From positions 744,001 through 808,000 of the forward strand of contig CAVSQS010000002.1 in the NCBI GenBank assembly GCA_963730165.1: a stretch of 64,000 nucleotides of DNA, given 5' to 3'. The notes below the pieces were generated by a model, which had not been told where the DNA came from, ran no database searches, and saw nothing but the letters and a program-made list of their open reading frames with translations. This DNA is from DASSQJ01 sp963730165. Its GTDB lineage: Bacteria > Actinomycetota > Actinomycetes > Actinomycetales > Dermatophilaceae. Within the stretch, counting starts at the first letter, position 1. Each line of letters begins with the position of its first letter. The position numbers and the translations under genes were made by a program. Below are positions 7,394-16,635 of this stretch, piece by piece.

Positions 7394-8736
7394 CCGCCCT
7401 CGCCGACGTGCTGGCCTGGCAACCGCAGCAGGTGGGCGCGGCCGCCACGTCGCTCTCCGAGGCCGCCGACGCCATGACCACCCGCCTGCGCGACCTCGAC
7501 ACCGCGGCCGACAGGCTCGGCTCCGGCTGGAACGGCGTGGCCGCCGACGCCGCGCTCTCGCGGCTGGCCCGCGAGCGCAGCACGGGCGGCCGGCTCGTCT
7601 CCGCCCTCGACGCCGCGGCGGAGGCCCTGTCCCGGGGGGCCGCGGAGCTCGAGGCGGCGCGGTCGGGGCTGACGGCCACCTGCTCGGACGCCACCGCCCG
7701 GGGCTACACGGTGGGTGCCGACGGCTCGGTCGTCGGCCCGCCCGTGCCTGCGGTGATGACCTCGCCCGACGACCTCTCCCGGGCGACCGACGAGCGTGAC
7801 GCCCGCGTCCGCGCCGTGGCGGCCGAGGCCCAGCGGATCGCCGAGGACGTCGCCCGGGGCGTCGACGACGCCGCCGCCGCAGACCGCACCCTCGGGTCCG
7901 CGCTCGACGGCGTCGAGGTGCCCCGCAGCCTCGCCGGGACGGTCGAGGAGATCCGCCGGCGCCACGAGGCCGGGGAGGGCACGGACGACATCCTCGGCTC
8001 CCTCGGGTTCCTCGGGGGCGCCGTCATCACGGCCAGGGCCCTGATGACCTCGTGGAAGGCGGTGAGCAAGGCCCGCGCCCTCGGGCAGTTCCTCGCCAGC
8101 AGCGGCCGGGCCGCGCTCGAGGCCGGTCCTGCGCTGCGGTGGCTCGTCTCCGGCACCGGCGACGCCGCGGCCTGGGCCCGCGCCGTGCAGGCGATGGAGC
8201 GGGCGGAGGGCGCCCTCGGCGCCTTCCGCCTGGGCACCACGCCGGCGTGGATGGCGCGGCTGCCCGCGTGGGTCACGGGCGCCAAGAGCCTGGCGGGCCG
8301 CGCGTTCCTGCCGCTGACCGTCGCCACCGGGCTGGTCGATGCCTGGACCGGTGGCGGCTACGACGGCGGCCGGGGGAACGCCACCCGCGTCGCCGGCGTG
8401 GCCGGAGCCGCGGGCGCCGGCGTCCTGCTCGCGTCCAGCGCCGGGCTGATCGCGCTCGGACCGGTCGGTCTCGGCATAGCCGGAGCGGCGGTCGTCGGCT
8501 ACGCCGCCTGGACCGCCGGCAACTTCGTGTACGACCACTGGGACGACATCACCGGTGCCGTCGGCACCGCTGCCTCGTGGGTCGGGGACCGTGCGGGGGA
8601 CGTCGCCGACGCGGCCGGAGCCGCCGCCGACTGGGCCGGTGACCGCCTCTCCGACGCCGGGGACGCGGTCGGCGACGTCGTGGGCGGGGTCGCCGGCGGC
8701 CTCAAGGCCCTCGGCGGCGGGCTCAGCATCTTCTGA
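7390..8736 (+). CDS. Long WXG-like protein with hydrophobic C-terminal segment
   Basis: A 448-residue protein. Residues 1-95 form a WXG100-like helical hairpin with WNG at 47-49 (RLGSGWNGVAADAALSRLA). The middle is soluble and helical. A strongly hydrophobic Gly/Ala region lies at about 333-372 (AAGAGVLLASSAGLIALGP and following). The C-terminus is a run of short repeats (WVGDRAGDVADAAG, DWAGDRLSDAGDAVGD) that look amphipathic. This suggests a large ESX substrate, possibly membrane-inserting, with no catalytic domain that I can recognise. It is translationally coupled to the EspC-like gene. The effector interpretation is inference. Confidence 0.55.
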   Translation: MTALADVLAWQPQQVGAAATSLSEAADAMTTRLRDLDTAADRLGSGWNGVAADAALSRLARERSTGGRLVSALDAAAEALSRGAAELEAARSGLTATCSDATARGYTVGADGSVVGPPVPAVMTSPDDLSRATDERDARVRAVAAEAQRIAEDVARGVDDAAAADRTLGSALDGVEVPRSLAGTVEEIRRRHEAGEGTDDILGSLGFLGGAVITARALMTSWKAVSKARALGQFLASSGRAALEAGPALRWLVSGTGDAAAWARAVQAMERAEGALGAFRLGTTPAWMARLPAWVTGAKSLAGRAFLPLTVATGLVDAWTGGGYDGGRGNATRVAGVAGAAGAGVLLASSAGLIALGPVGLGIAGAAVVGYAAWTAGNFVYDHWDDITGAVGTAASWVGDRAGDVADAAGAAADWAGDRLSDAGDAVGDVVGGVAGGLKALGGGLSIF

Positions 8737-8779
8737 CCACCACCGCGGGGCACCGGACCCCGCCCGACCCGGGACGGCG

Positions 8780-9543
8780 ATGACCACCGACCACCACGAG
8801 ACGCTGACCATCGGTGCCCTCACCGACGAGGAGCTGGCGGCGCTGGCGACCACCGACGGGCTGTCGGTGTTCCCGGTCCTCGGCGCCATGCCCGAGGAGC
8901 ACCGCGACATCGCGGTGCGCACGGCCTACCGCTCCCTCGTCGCGCGCGGCGTCATCGAGGCCCCCACCCCCGAGGAGGAGGCCGAGGCCGTGGCGCGTGC
9001 CGGCGACGGCGCGCTGCTCGAGCTGCCCGTGCGGATGCCCGAGTCGCTGCGCCACGTCCTCGCCCTGCGCGCCGGCGCCCGGCACGTGGTGGCCGTATCC
9101 CGGGCCACGGCGCTCGGCGAGGAGTACCGCTACGCGTACGCAGTCGAGGATGTCGTCCTCGAGGAGCACGTGACGGCCACCGGCCTGCACACCTTCCTCG
9201 TGGCAGCCGCCGACGGGCTGGTGGACACCCTCGCGGGCTGGGCCCTCCACCCCGAGGCCACCGACGGCAGCGGCGAGCCGGCAGCCATCGACCCCACCCG
9301 CCCGAGCCCCCGCCCGAGCTGCTCGACGCCCTCGGCGAGGCCCTGTTGCGGGCCGACGTCGTCGTGCGCTCCGCCGGCGACGAGGCGCCCGAGCTCCGCG
9401 GGGTGTTCAGCGGACCCGGCGGCACCTGGCTGGCCACGGCTGCGCTCGGCTCCGGCGAGCCCGTCCTCGCCCGGCCGGTCACCGTGGCCGAGGTCCGCGC
9501 GGACCTCGCCGGCGCCCTCACCGACCTCGGCTTTCCCGCCTGA
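8780..9543 (+). pseudogene. Unknown ESX-adjacent protein, apparently frameshifted
   Basis: ATG 8780 opens frame 2 with LTDEELAALATTDGLSVFPV and continues convincingly to about 9290 (GLVDTLAGWALHPEA). From about 9300 the coding signal moves to frame 1: PEPPPELLDALGEALLRADV, VVRSAGDEAPELRG, and the end TDLGFPA at 9543. The switch falls in a C-rich stretch around 9285-9310, consistent with loss of one C. If the frame were restored the protein would have ~255 residues. The N-terminal half faintly recalls EspG-type ESX chaperones in layout (alternating acidic and hydrophobic segments), but I cannot call it. The last codons lie inside a dispersed repeat element. Mutation and sequencing error are both possible. 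Confidence 0.55.
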
Positions 9544-9613
9544 TGCGGCGAACCCCGGGGTCGCCTCGGAACCCTTCCGGGGGGATGCCGGGGATTCCGG
9601 TGTCGTGACCCCG
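9529..9613 (+). repeat. Dispersed palindromic element, copy 1
   Basis: This ~85-bp copy matches the one at 52016-52112 in the same orientation: GGCTTTCCCGCC at the left edge, then CCCCGGGG and the core TCGCCTCGGAACCCTTCCG. Its right end (GGTGTCGTGACCCCG) matches the inverted copy at 16636-16727. The stop codon of the preceding gene (9541-9543) lies inside the element, so the element supplies the last codons of that gene. Confidence 0.7.
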
Positions 9614-9754
9614 TCGTGACACTGGCGCGGGTGCGCTTGACGCAGGATGGGAAGCCGACCACAACGTCCACCGCACGGACGTACGATGGTCAGCGCTGCG
9701 TCCGCGGCATCCCGCGAACGCGATGACAGCCAGCCGACCGCCATTGGACCCCCC

Positions 9755-11617
9755 GTGACCAGCACCGTCCAGACCCTCGACCGGGTCGTCATCCGCTTTG
9801 CCGGCGACTCCGGCGACGGGATGCAGCTGACCGGCGACCGCTTCACGTCCGACACCGCGGCCATGGGCAACGACCTGTCGACGCTGCCGAACTTCCCGGC
9901 CGAGATCCGCGCCCCGCAGGGCACCCTCCCGGGCGTCTCCAGCTTCCAGCTCCACTTCGCCGACCACGACGTGCTCACCCCGGGCGACGCCCCCGACGTG
10001 CTGGTCGCTATGAACCCGGCCGCCCTCCGGGCCAACCTCGCCGACGTCCCCCGCGGCGCGAGCATCATCGTCGACGCCGACATGTTCACCACCCGGAACC
10101 TGGCCAAGGTGGGCTACGCGGCGAACCCCCTCGAGGACGGCAGCCTCGACTCCTGGCAGGTCCACCGGGTGGCGCTGACCTCCATCACGGTCGAGGCCCT
10201 CTCCTCGTTCGAGGGGCTGAGCCGCAAGGAGAAGGAGCGGGCGAAGAACATGTTCGCCCTCGGCCTCCTCTCGTGGATGTACACCCGCCCCACGACCGGC
10301 ACCGAGGCCTTCCTCCAGAAGAAGTTCGGCGCCCGTCCCGAGATCCTCGAGGCCAACCTCACCGCCCTGCGCGCGGGTTGGAACTACGGAGAGACCACCG
10401 AGGAGTTCGCGTCCTCGTACGTCGTCGCCCCCGCCGCCATGCCGCCGGGCACGTACCGCAACGTCACCGGCAACACCGCGCTGGCACTCGGCCTCGCCGC
10501 AGCCGCGCACCGCGCCGGCCGGCCGCTCGTGCTGGGCTCGTACCCGATCACCCCGGCCTCCGACGTCCTGCACGCCCTCGCCGCGCTCAAGCGGCACGGC
10601 GTCACCACCATCCAGGCCGAGGACGAGATCGCCGGCATCGGTATCGCCCTGGGGGCCTCCTACGGCGGCGCCGTCGGGGTCACCACGACCTCCGGTCCGG
10701 GCCTGGCGCTGAAGTCCGAGACCGTCGGGCTGGCCGTCTCGCTCGAGCTACCGCTCGTCGTCGTCGACATCCAGCGCGGCGGTCCCTCCACCGGCCTGCC
10801 GACCAAGACCGAACAGGCCGACCTGCTCCAGGCGATGTTCGGGCGCAACGGTGAGTCGCCGGTGCCGGTGATCGCGCCGTGCACACCGGCCGACTGCTTC
10901 GCGGCCGCGATGGACGCGGTGCGCATCGCCACCCGGTACCGCACGCCGGTGATGCTCCTCTCCGATGGGTACCTGGCGAACGGCTCCGAGCCGTGGGCGG
11001 TGCCGTTGGTCGCGGACCTTCCCGACCTGCACGTCGACCTCGCCACCGACCCGAACGACACCGACGACGCCGGTGAGCCGGTCTTCCACCCCTACCTGCG
11101 CGACCCGGAGACATTGGCACGGCCGTGGGCGGTACCCGGCACCCCCGGGCTCGAGCACCGCATCGGCGGTATCGAGAAGGCCGACGTCACCGGCACCATC
11201 TCGTACGACCCCGACAACCACGACCGGATGGTGCGCCTGCGCCAGGCGAAGATCGCCGGCATCGAGGTCCCCGACCTCGAGGTCGACGACCCGAGCGGCA
11301 CCGCCCGGGTGCTCGTCCTCGGCTGGGGCTCCACCTACGGCCCGGTGGCCGCCGCCACCCGGGTCGTGCGCAACGCCGGCCGCGACGTCGCCCGCGCCCA
11401 CCTGCGCCACCTGAACCCCTTCCCGGCGAACCTCGGCGACGTCCTGCGCCGTTACGAGCGAGTGGTCGTCCCCGAGATGAACCTCGGCCAGCTGGCGCTG
11501 CTGCTGCGGGCCGAGTTCCTCGTGGACATCCGCTCGCACACCGCGGTGCGCGGGCTGCCGTTCACCACCGTCGAGCTCGCCGACGTCATCTCCCACACCC
11601 TCGAGGAGCTCTCGTGA
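9755..11617 (+). CDS. korA: 2-oxoacid:ferredoxin oxidoreductase, alpha subunit (gamma-alpha fusion)
   Basis: About 620 residues, the usual length of the fused gamma/alpha subunit of 2-oxoglutarate:ferredoxin oxidoreductase. The N-terminal gamma-type domain begins RFAGDSGDGMQLTGDRF (about 14-30). The alpha-type pyrimidine-binding domain follows with GSYPITPASDVLHALA, QAEDEIAGIGIALGASYGG and TTSGPGLALKSE. The enzyme decarboxylates 2-oxoglutarate and reduces ferredoxin, an alternative to the lipoate-dependent dehydrogenase in many actinobacteria. Start: GTG 9755 fits the family N-terminus best; ATG 9686 in the same frame is the main alternative, and no strong Shine-Dalgarno decides. It overlaps korB by 4 nt. 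Substrate (2-oxoglutarate versus pyruvate) is inferred from the two-subunit organisation. Confidence 0.9.
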   Translation: MTSTVQTLDRVVIRFAGDSGDGMQLTGDRFTSDTAAMGNDLSTLPNFPAEIRAPQGTLPGVSSFQLHFADHDVLTPGDAPDVLVAMNPAALRANLADVPRGASIIVDADMFTTRNLAKVGYAANPLEDGSLDSWQVHRVALTSITVEALSSFEGLSRKEKERAKNMFALGLLSWMYTRPTTGTEAFLQKKFGARPEILEANLTALRAGWNYGETTEEFASSYVVAPAAMPPGTYRNVTGNTALALGLAAAAHRAGRPLVLGSYPITPASDVLHALAALKRHGVTTIQAEDEIAGIGIALGASYGGAVGVTTTSGPGLALKSETVGLAVSLELPLVVVDIQRGGPSTGLPTKTEQADLLQAMFGRNGESPVPVIAPCTPADCFAAAMDAVRIATRYRTPVMLLSDGYLANGSEPWAVPLVADLPDLHVDLATDPNDTDDAGEPVFHPYLRDPETLARPWAVPGTPGLEHRIGGIEKADVTGTISYDPDNHDRMVRLRQAKIAGIEVPDLEVDDPSGTARVLVLGWGSTYGPVAAATRVVRNAGRDVARAHLRHLNPFPANLGDVLRRYERVVVPEMNLGQLALLLRAEFLVDIRSHTAVRGLPFTTVELADVISHTLEELS

Positions 11618-12732
11618 CCGCCGTCGACCACCCCCGGGAGGTCGTCCACCTCGGGATGCCGGGCGGCGGCCTGGAGCACGTGCCGCACCTGGCGCCCGAC
11701 GACGCCGCCCAGTCGAAGAAGGACTTCACCTCCGACCAGGAGGTGCGGTGGTGCCCCGGTTGTGGCGACTACGTCATCCTCGCTGCGGTCCAGTCGTTCC
11801 TGCCCGAGCTCGGCCTGCGCCGCGAGAACATCGTCTTCGTCTCGGGCATCGGCTGCTCCTCGCGCTTCCCCTACTACCTCGACACCTACGGGCTGCACTC
11901 GATCCACGGACGCGCGCCGGCCATCGCCACCGGACTGGCGACCTCGCGACCCGACCTGTCGGTGTGGGTCGTCACGGGTGACGGCGATGCCCTCTCCATC
12001 GGCGGCAACCACCTGATCCACGCGCTGCGCCGGAACGTCAACCTGACGATCCTGCTCTTCAACAACCAGATCTACGGGCTCACCAAGGGCCAGTACTCCC
12101 CCACCTCGCAGCCGGGATCGGTCACGAAGTCCACCCCGCTCGGGTCGGTCGACACCCCGTTCAACCCGGTGTCGCTGGCCCTCGGCGCCGAGGCCAGCTT
12201 CGTCGCGCGGGTCATGGAGTCCGACCGCACCGAGCTCAAGGAGGTGCTGCGGGCCGCCGCCGAGCACCGGGGCGCCGCGCTCGTCGAGATCTACCAGAAC
12301 TGCCCGATCTTCAACGACGGCGCCTTCGAGGTGCTCAAGGACCGCTCGCAGCAGGAGGCCCGCATCGTGCGGCTGCGCACCGGGGAGGCGATCACGGTCG
12401 GACCCGAGGGAGACCGGAAGGTCCTCGTGCGCAAGGGGTCCGGTGTCATGAAGTTCATCGCCGAGGACGAGGCTGCCTCCGGCGAGTCCGGCGCCGTCGT
12501 CGTGCACGACCCGTCGCTCGAGGACCCCTCACAGGCCTTCCAGCTCTCCCGGCTCGACACCCCCGAGATGACGCACGTCCCGATGGGGGTCTTCCGCAAC
12601 ATCACCCGGCCCACCTACGACGACGTCGTGCGGGCCCAGGTCTCGGGGGCCGTCGACGCCGCCGGAGGCCCCGCCACCGACGACGACCTCGCCGAGCTGC
12701 TGCGGGGCCGTGACACGTGGACCGTGGGGTGA
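11614..12732 (+). CDS. korB: 2-oxoacid:ferredoxin oxidoreductase, beta subunit
   Basis: A 372-residue thiamine diphosphate-binding subunit. Visible motifs are WCPGCGDY (46-53) and IGCSSRFPYY (about 79-88), which carry cluster-ligand cysteines, the ThDP/Mg motif TGDGDALSIGGNH (121-133) and LLFNNQIYGLTKGQYSPTS (148-166). Together with KorA it forms the ferredoxin-reducing enzyme; no separate gamma or delta gene is present, as expected for this two-subunit class. GTG 11614 overlaps the korA stop (GTGA), and its own stop overlaps the next gene the same way. Lying 5 kb from the complex I operon, it could supply low-potential electrons to respiration, but that link is inference. Confidence 0.92.
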   Translation: MTAVDHPREVVHLGMPGGGLEHVPHLAPDDAAQSKKDFTSDQEVRWCPGCGDYVILAAVQSFLPELGLRRENIVFVSGIGCSSRFPYYLDTYGLHSIHGRAPAIATGLATSRPDLSVWVVTGDGDALSIGGNHLIHALRRNVNLTILLFNNQIYGLTKGQYSPTSQPGSVTKSTPLGSVDTPFNPVSLALGAEASFVARVMESDRTELKEVLRAAAEHRGAALVEIYQNCPIFNDGAFEVLKDRSQQEARIVRLRTGEAITVGPEGDRKVLVRKGSGVMKFIAEDEAASGESGAVVVHDPSLEDPSQAFQLSRLDTPEMTHVPMGVFRNITRPTYDDVVRAQVSGAVDAAGGPATDDDLAELLRGRDTWTVG

Positions 12733-13721
12733 CGGGCGCACCGCGCGCACCAGCACCGACCGACGACAGCACCGAGCTCCGGCGCGGCACCGTCTACGGC
12801 TTCCTCGCCTACGGCATCTGGGGCCTGTTCCCCCTCTACTTCGCCGCTCTCGCACCGTCCGGGGCGTTCGAGGTGCTGGCCCACCGCATCCTGTGGACTC
12901 TCGCCGTCTGCGCGCTCGTGCTCCTCGTGCGCCGCGACCTGCGCTGGGTGCGGCCCTTCCTCGCCCGCCCCCGGCTCGTCGCCGGCGTCGCCGTGGCCGG
13001 TCTGCTCATCGCGACCAACTGGACCATCTACGTGCTCGCCGTGCTCACCGGCCGCACCTACGAGGCGGCGCTCGGGTACTTCCTCAACCCCATCGTCACC
13101 GTCGCCCTCGGGGTCGTGGTGCTGCGTGAGCGGCTGCGCCCCGGCCAGTGGGTGGCGGTCGGCATCGGCTTCACGGCCGCCGTCTACCTCACCGTGGCGG
13201 GTGGGGTGGTGCCCTGGATCCCGCTGGCCCTGGCCTTCTCCTTCGGGTTGTACGGGCTGACCAAGAAGCGGGTGGGCGCCAGCCTCGAGGCCATGCACTC
13301 GTTGGCGTCCGAGACGGCCCTCCTCGCCCCCGTGGCGGTGTTGGTGCTCGTGGTGCTCGGCAGCCGGGGGGACACGACGTTCACCGGGCACGGTGCCTGG
13401 CACACCACGCTTCTCGTCATGGCCGGCGTGGTCACCGCCGTCCCCCTGCTCTTCTTCGCCGCGGCGGCGCGGCGGATCCCGCTGGTGACGGTGGGCCTCA
13501 TCCAGTTCATCACCCCGATGCTCCAGCTGCTGGTCGGCGTGCTCGTGCTCGGCGAGCACGTCTCGGGCCGGCTCTGGATCGGTTTCGGCATCGTCTGGGT
13601 CGCCCTCGCCGTCCTCACGTGGGACTCCCTGCGCGCCGCGCGTGGTGCCCGGGCCGACCGTCGCGCCGCCGCCGCCCAGCTCGTCAGCGACCGTGCCGAG
13701 GCCGCCGAGCCCTGCCCCTGA
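12729..13721 (+). CDS. rarD: RarD/EamA-family ten-helix transporter
   Basis: A 330-residue integral membrane protein with about ten hydrophobic segments in two repeated EamA-type halves. The RarD start pattern is clear: GTVYGFLAYGIWGLFPLYF (about 20-38), LAHRILWTL, then NWTIYVLAVLTGRTYEAALG. RarD is a drug/metabolite-superfamily permease, named for chloramphenicol sensitivity in E. coli, with unknown natural substrate. GTG 12729 overlaps the korB stop by 4 nt and is preferred over GTG 12717. Co-translation with korAB is structural and need not imply shared function. The C-terminus (after ~305) is a soluble Ala/Arg-rich tail. Confidence 0.88.
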   Translation: MTGAPRAPAPTDDSTELRRGTVYGFLAYGIWGLFPLYFAALAPSGAFEVLAHRILWTLAVCALVLLVRRDLRWVRPFLARPRLVAGVAVAGLLIATNWTIYVLAVLTGRTYEAALGYFLNPIVTVALGVVVLRERLRPGQWVAVGIGFTAAVYLTVAGGVVPWIPLALAFSFGLYGLTKKRVGASLEAMHSLASETALLAPVAVLVLVVLGSRGDTTFTGHGAWHTTLLVMAGVVTAVPLLFFAAAARRIPLVTVGLIQFITPMLQLLVGVLVLGEHVSGRLWIGFGIVWVALAVLTWDSLRAARGARADRRAAAAQLVSDRAEAAEPCP

Positions 13722-13744
13722 CCCGGGCGGGGCACGATGGGGCG

Positions 13745-14029
13745 ATGGACGACGTCGACGTGAGCGCACTGGCCATCAACGTGTCGGTGCCGGAGGACCT
13801 CCAGTGGACCGACTCGCGGCGCGGCGAGGAGTTCCGGCTGACCACCCTCAACGTCCGGATGCTGCCCGACGGGCACCTCGCCGTGAAGGCCTACGGCCGT
13901 CCCACCGCCGGGGGCAGAGGGGCCTACACCTCGTTCCGGGTACCCGCCGACCGGGCGGTATCGGCCCTCGTCGAGGCGGCGGCGACCCGGGCCGGCGAGC
14001 TCTGGGCCGCCCACCGCGGCCTGGGATGA
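13745..14029 (+). CDS. Small conserved-type protein of unknown function
   Basis: A 94-residue soluble protein from ATG 13745 (preceded by GATGGGG, 23 bp after rarD). Composition is balanced, with beta-prone segments in the first half (LAINVSVPEDLQWTDSRRGE, FRLTTLNVRMLPDGHLAVKA) and a C-terminal amphipathic helix (RAVSALVEAAATRAGELWAA). No cysteine, signal peptide or membrane segment. I do not recognise the family. Third-position GC is as high as in the neighbours, which supports real coding. Last gene of the kor-rarD run; convergent with the lactone oxidase gene. Confidence 0.6.
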   Translation: MDDVDVSALAINVSVPEDLQWTDSRRGEEFRLTTLNVRMLPDGHLAVKAYGRPTAGGRGAYTSFRVPADRAVSALVEAAATRAGELWAAHRGLG

Positions 14030-14114
14030 GGTCCGCCACCCGGGTCGGTCGACTCCTCGCGGCGCGGCGGTAGCCGGGCACCGAGATGGGCCGCGGGAGA
14101 CCGGTCCGGCTCCC

Positions 14115-15419
14115 TCAGTCGCCGAGGACGTGGCGCAGGTGGTCGTTGGTGAACCGGCGCCCCGGGTCGAGGCGGTCACGCACGGCCCGGAAGTCCTCGA
14201 AGCGCGGGTAGAGCTCACGGAGCCGGTCGGCTCCGAGGGTGTGCATCTTCCCCCAGTGCGGCCGGCCCGCGTGCTCGGCCACCATGGCCTCGAAGGCCGC
14301 GAAGTAGGCGCGGTGGTCCATCCGGTGGTACTGGTGCACGGCGACGTAGGCGTTGTCGCGCTCGTACGCGGTGGAGAGCCAGATGTCGTCGGCGCCGACG
14401 AAGCGCACCTCCACGGGGAAGGGCAGCGGCTCGCGGTGGCGGTCGACCCAGGCCCGCACCTCGCGCAGGACGTCGCCGACCGCGTCCCGCGGGACCGCGT
14501 ACTCGCTCTCGACGAAGCGCACGTCGCGGGTGGCGCAGAAGACCCGCCAGGAGTCGTCGACGTACTCGCGGCCGCCCAGCGCCCGCGCGGTCAGCCGGTT
14601 GGCGCGCGGGACGGCCCCCGGTGCCACGGCGAGCGCGCGGTTGACCACCTCGAACACGCGGTTGGAGAGGAGGTCGTCGTCGAGGCGCCGCCGCCATCCG
14701 GGCAGCGGCCGCTTGTCCACCCCCGGCGCGACCCGGTCGTTGCGCTTCACGAGCACCCGGTCGGTGTGCGGGAACCAGTGGAGGTCGAGGTGGTCGTGGG
14801 TGTCGGCCTCCTCCTGGATGGTCTCGAGCAGCGCCGAGAAGGACTCGCCCGACTCCCGGGCGCGCAGGAGGAAGGCGGGCACGCACTGCAGCTCGAGCTC
14901 GACGACCACCCCGAGGGCGCCGAGGCCCACCCGTGCCGCCTGGAACACCTCCGGCTCGTGATCCTCGGAGCACTCCAGCAGGCTCCCGTCGGCTAGCACG
15001 AGGGTGATGCCCCGGACGGCGTCGGCGATGCCCCGCAGCCGGGTGCCGGTGCCGTGAGTCCCCGTCGCCACCGCCCCGCTGATCGTCTGCCGGTCGATGT
15101 CGCCGAGGTTGGGCAGCGCGAGGCCGTGCGCCTGCAGCGCGGGACTGAGCTCGTGCAGGGGCGTGCCGGCGAGGACGCGCGCCCGCCCCCTGGACCGGTC
15201 GACCGAGACGACACCGCTCAGCCCGTCGAGCCGGAGGAGCAGTCCGTCGGTGGCGACGAGCGGGGTGAAGGAGTGCCCGGCGCCGGCCACCCGCACCGTC
15301 GCGCCACGTCCCGCCGCAGCCCGTACCGCCGCACGCACGCCGTCCACCGTCGACACCTGCGACACCGCCGACGGCCGCGCGGTGACGTTGCCGGCCCAGT
15401 TCGACCATCCCGCGCTCAT
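14115..15419 (-). CDS. FAD-linked sugar-1,4-lactone oxidase (ALO/gulonolactone oxidase family)
   Basis: A 434-residue flavoprotein of the vanillyl-alcohol oxidase superfamily. The N-terminal FAD domain has VRVAGAGHSFTPL (42-54), whose His49 is the position that carries covalent FAD in relatives, and GDIDRQTISGAVATGTHGTG. The C-terminal ALO domain contains the family HWGK motif (HWGKMHTL near 389). Family members oxidise L-gulono-, D-arabinono- or related lactones. Start ATG 15419 overlaps the stop of the upstream PLP-enzyme gene (ATGA), so the two form one transcription unit. The real substrate cannot be read from sequence; the partner aldolase-like gene suggests sugar-acid or amino-acid catabolism. 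Confidence 0.85.
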   Translation of the reverse strand: MSAGWSNWAGNVTARPSAVSQVSTVDGVRAAVRAAAGRGATVRVAGAGHSFTPLVATDGLLLRLDGLSGVVSVDRSRGRARVLAGTPLHELSPALQAHGLALPNLGDIDRQTISGAVATGTHGTGTRLRGIADAVRGITLVLADGSLLECSEDHEPEVFQAARVGLGALGVVVELELQCVPAFLLRARESGESFSALLETIQEEADTHDHLDLHWFPHTDRVLVKRNDRVAPGVDKRPLPGWRRRLDDDLLSNRVFEVVNRALAVAPGAVPRANRLTARALGGREYVDDSWRVFCATRDVRFVESEYAVPRDAVGDVLREVRAWVDRHREPLPFPVEVRFVGADDIWLSTAYERDNAYVAVHQYHRMDHRAYFAAFEAMVAEHAGRPHWGKMHTLGADRLRELYPRFEDFRAVRDRLDPGRRFTNDHLRHVLGD

Positions 15420-16585
15420 CCGAAGCACCGTCCCTCGCCGCGGTAGGTGGGCACCGCGGCCACGGCGGTCTCGCCCGCGATTACGTGCACCGTGTCGAAG
15501 TGTTCAAGCAGCTCACCGGCCTTGGCCCCCCGCATCCACACCCGGTCCCCGAGCCGCAGGGCGTCGACGCCATCGCCGCGCACGGGCGTCTGCACCTCTC
15601 CGGCGGCCTCGGAGCGCAGCAGCGACCACCCCGACCGGACGGGGGCGGGCACGCGCGACCACCCCGGCTCGCCGCTCGCGACGTGACCACCACCGAACGC
15701 GGTGACCACCCCGCGGACAGGCCGCCGGACGACCGCCACGGCAAACGCCATCGCCGGCCGGGGGGCGAAGTCGTCGTAGCGGTCGAAGAGGGTCGGGGCA
15801 TACAGACCTGACCCGGCGGCGAGCTCGGTCACGGCATGGTCGTCACCGAAACGGTGCAGGCTTCCGGTGCCGCCTGCGTTGACGAAGGCGAGATCGGCCA
15901 CCCCACGGACGGCAGCCACGATCGCGGCACGACGCTCCACGAGCTCGGCCACCGAACGACGCTTGAGCAGCCGCAGGTGCGGGCCGCTGTCCGGCAGCCC
16001 TGCCACCTGGGCGTCGTAGAACATCAGCCCGCGCACCTCGAGCCCAGCCCGCTGGGCGGCGCCGACCACCGCCAGCGCCTCCTCGGGCGTGCGCGTCGGT
16101 GAGCGGCGGACACCGAGGTGGAGGCGCCCGACGCGCAGCGACGCGTCGACGTCGACCGCCACTGCCAGCCCGCTGTCGGCCCGACCCAGCACCGACCGCA
16201 GGAACGCGACGTGCTCGGCGGAGTCGACGGTCACCGTCACCTCCCGGCGGAGCAGGTCGTCGCCGGCGACCTCGCGCAGCGCCTCCTCGTCGACCGACGG
16301 GTAGGCGACGAAGACGTCACGCACCCCCGAGCGGACCAGCCACACCGCCTCCGGCAGCGAGTACGCCATCACCCCGCGAAAGCCCGGCCGTCCGAGCACC
16401 CGCTCGAGCACCCAGCGGCAGCGCACCGACTTCGAGGCCACCCGCACGGGCCGGCCACCCGCCCGGCGGACGAGGTCGTCGGCATTGGCGTCGAGGGCGT
16501 CCCTGTCCAGCAGGACGAACGGCGCGGCAACTCCCGGCGTCGCAGCGTCCCAGCGCGCGACCACCTCGTCAGGAACCGACACCAC
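15416..16585 (-). CDS. PLP-dependent D-threonine-aldolase/alanine-racemase-fold protein
   Basis: A 389-residue fold-type III PLP protein. The Schiff-base lysine lies in VRVASKSVRCRW (Lys52), at the end of the first barrel strand as in alanine racemase and D-threonine aldolase. Further family segments are GVMAYSLPEAVWLVRSG, AVDVDASLRVGR and FVNAGGTGSLHRF, and the C-terminal domain carries a metal-site-like DRVWMRGAKAGELLEHFD. Actinobacterial relatives are annotated as amino acid deaminase/aldolase and often sit next to the lactone oxidase, as here with a 4-nt overlap. Start GTG 16585. Which D-amino acid or beta-hydroxy acid it acts on is unknown. Confidence 0.8.
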   Translation of the reverse strand: MVSVPDEVVARWDAATPGVAAPFVLLDRDALDANADDLVRRAGGRPVRVASKSVRCRWVLERVLGRPGFRGVMAYSLPEAVWLVRSGVRDVFVAYPSVDEEALREVAGDDLLRREVTVTVDSAEHVAFLRSVLGRADSGLAVAVDVDASLRVGRLHLGVRRSPTRTPEEALAVVGAAQRAGLEVRGLMFYDAQVAGLPDSGPHLRLLKRRSVAELVERRAAIVAAVRGVADLAFVNAGGTGSLHRFGDDHAVTELAAGSGLYAPTLFDRYDDFAPRPAMAFAVAVVRRPVRGVVTAFGGGHVASGEPGWSRVPAPVRSGWSLLRSEAAGEVQTPVRGDGVDALRLGDRVWMRGAKAGELLEHFDTVHVIAGETAVAAVPTYRGEGRCFG

Positions 16586-16635
16586 GTCCGCGACTGTAGT
16601 GCGAGGAGCCCACGCGCCGACGGCCGCCTCCCCGA

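Noticed and set aside
9637..9687. TTGACG (9637) and TACGAT (9682) as a korA promoter
   Set aside because: The two boxes are about 39 bp apart, far from the usual 16-19 bp, so they do not form one promoter.
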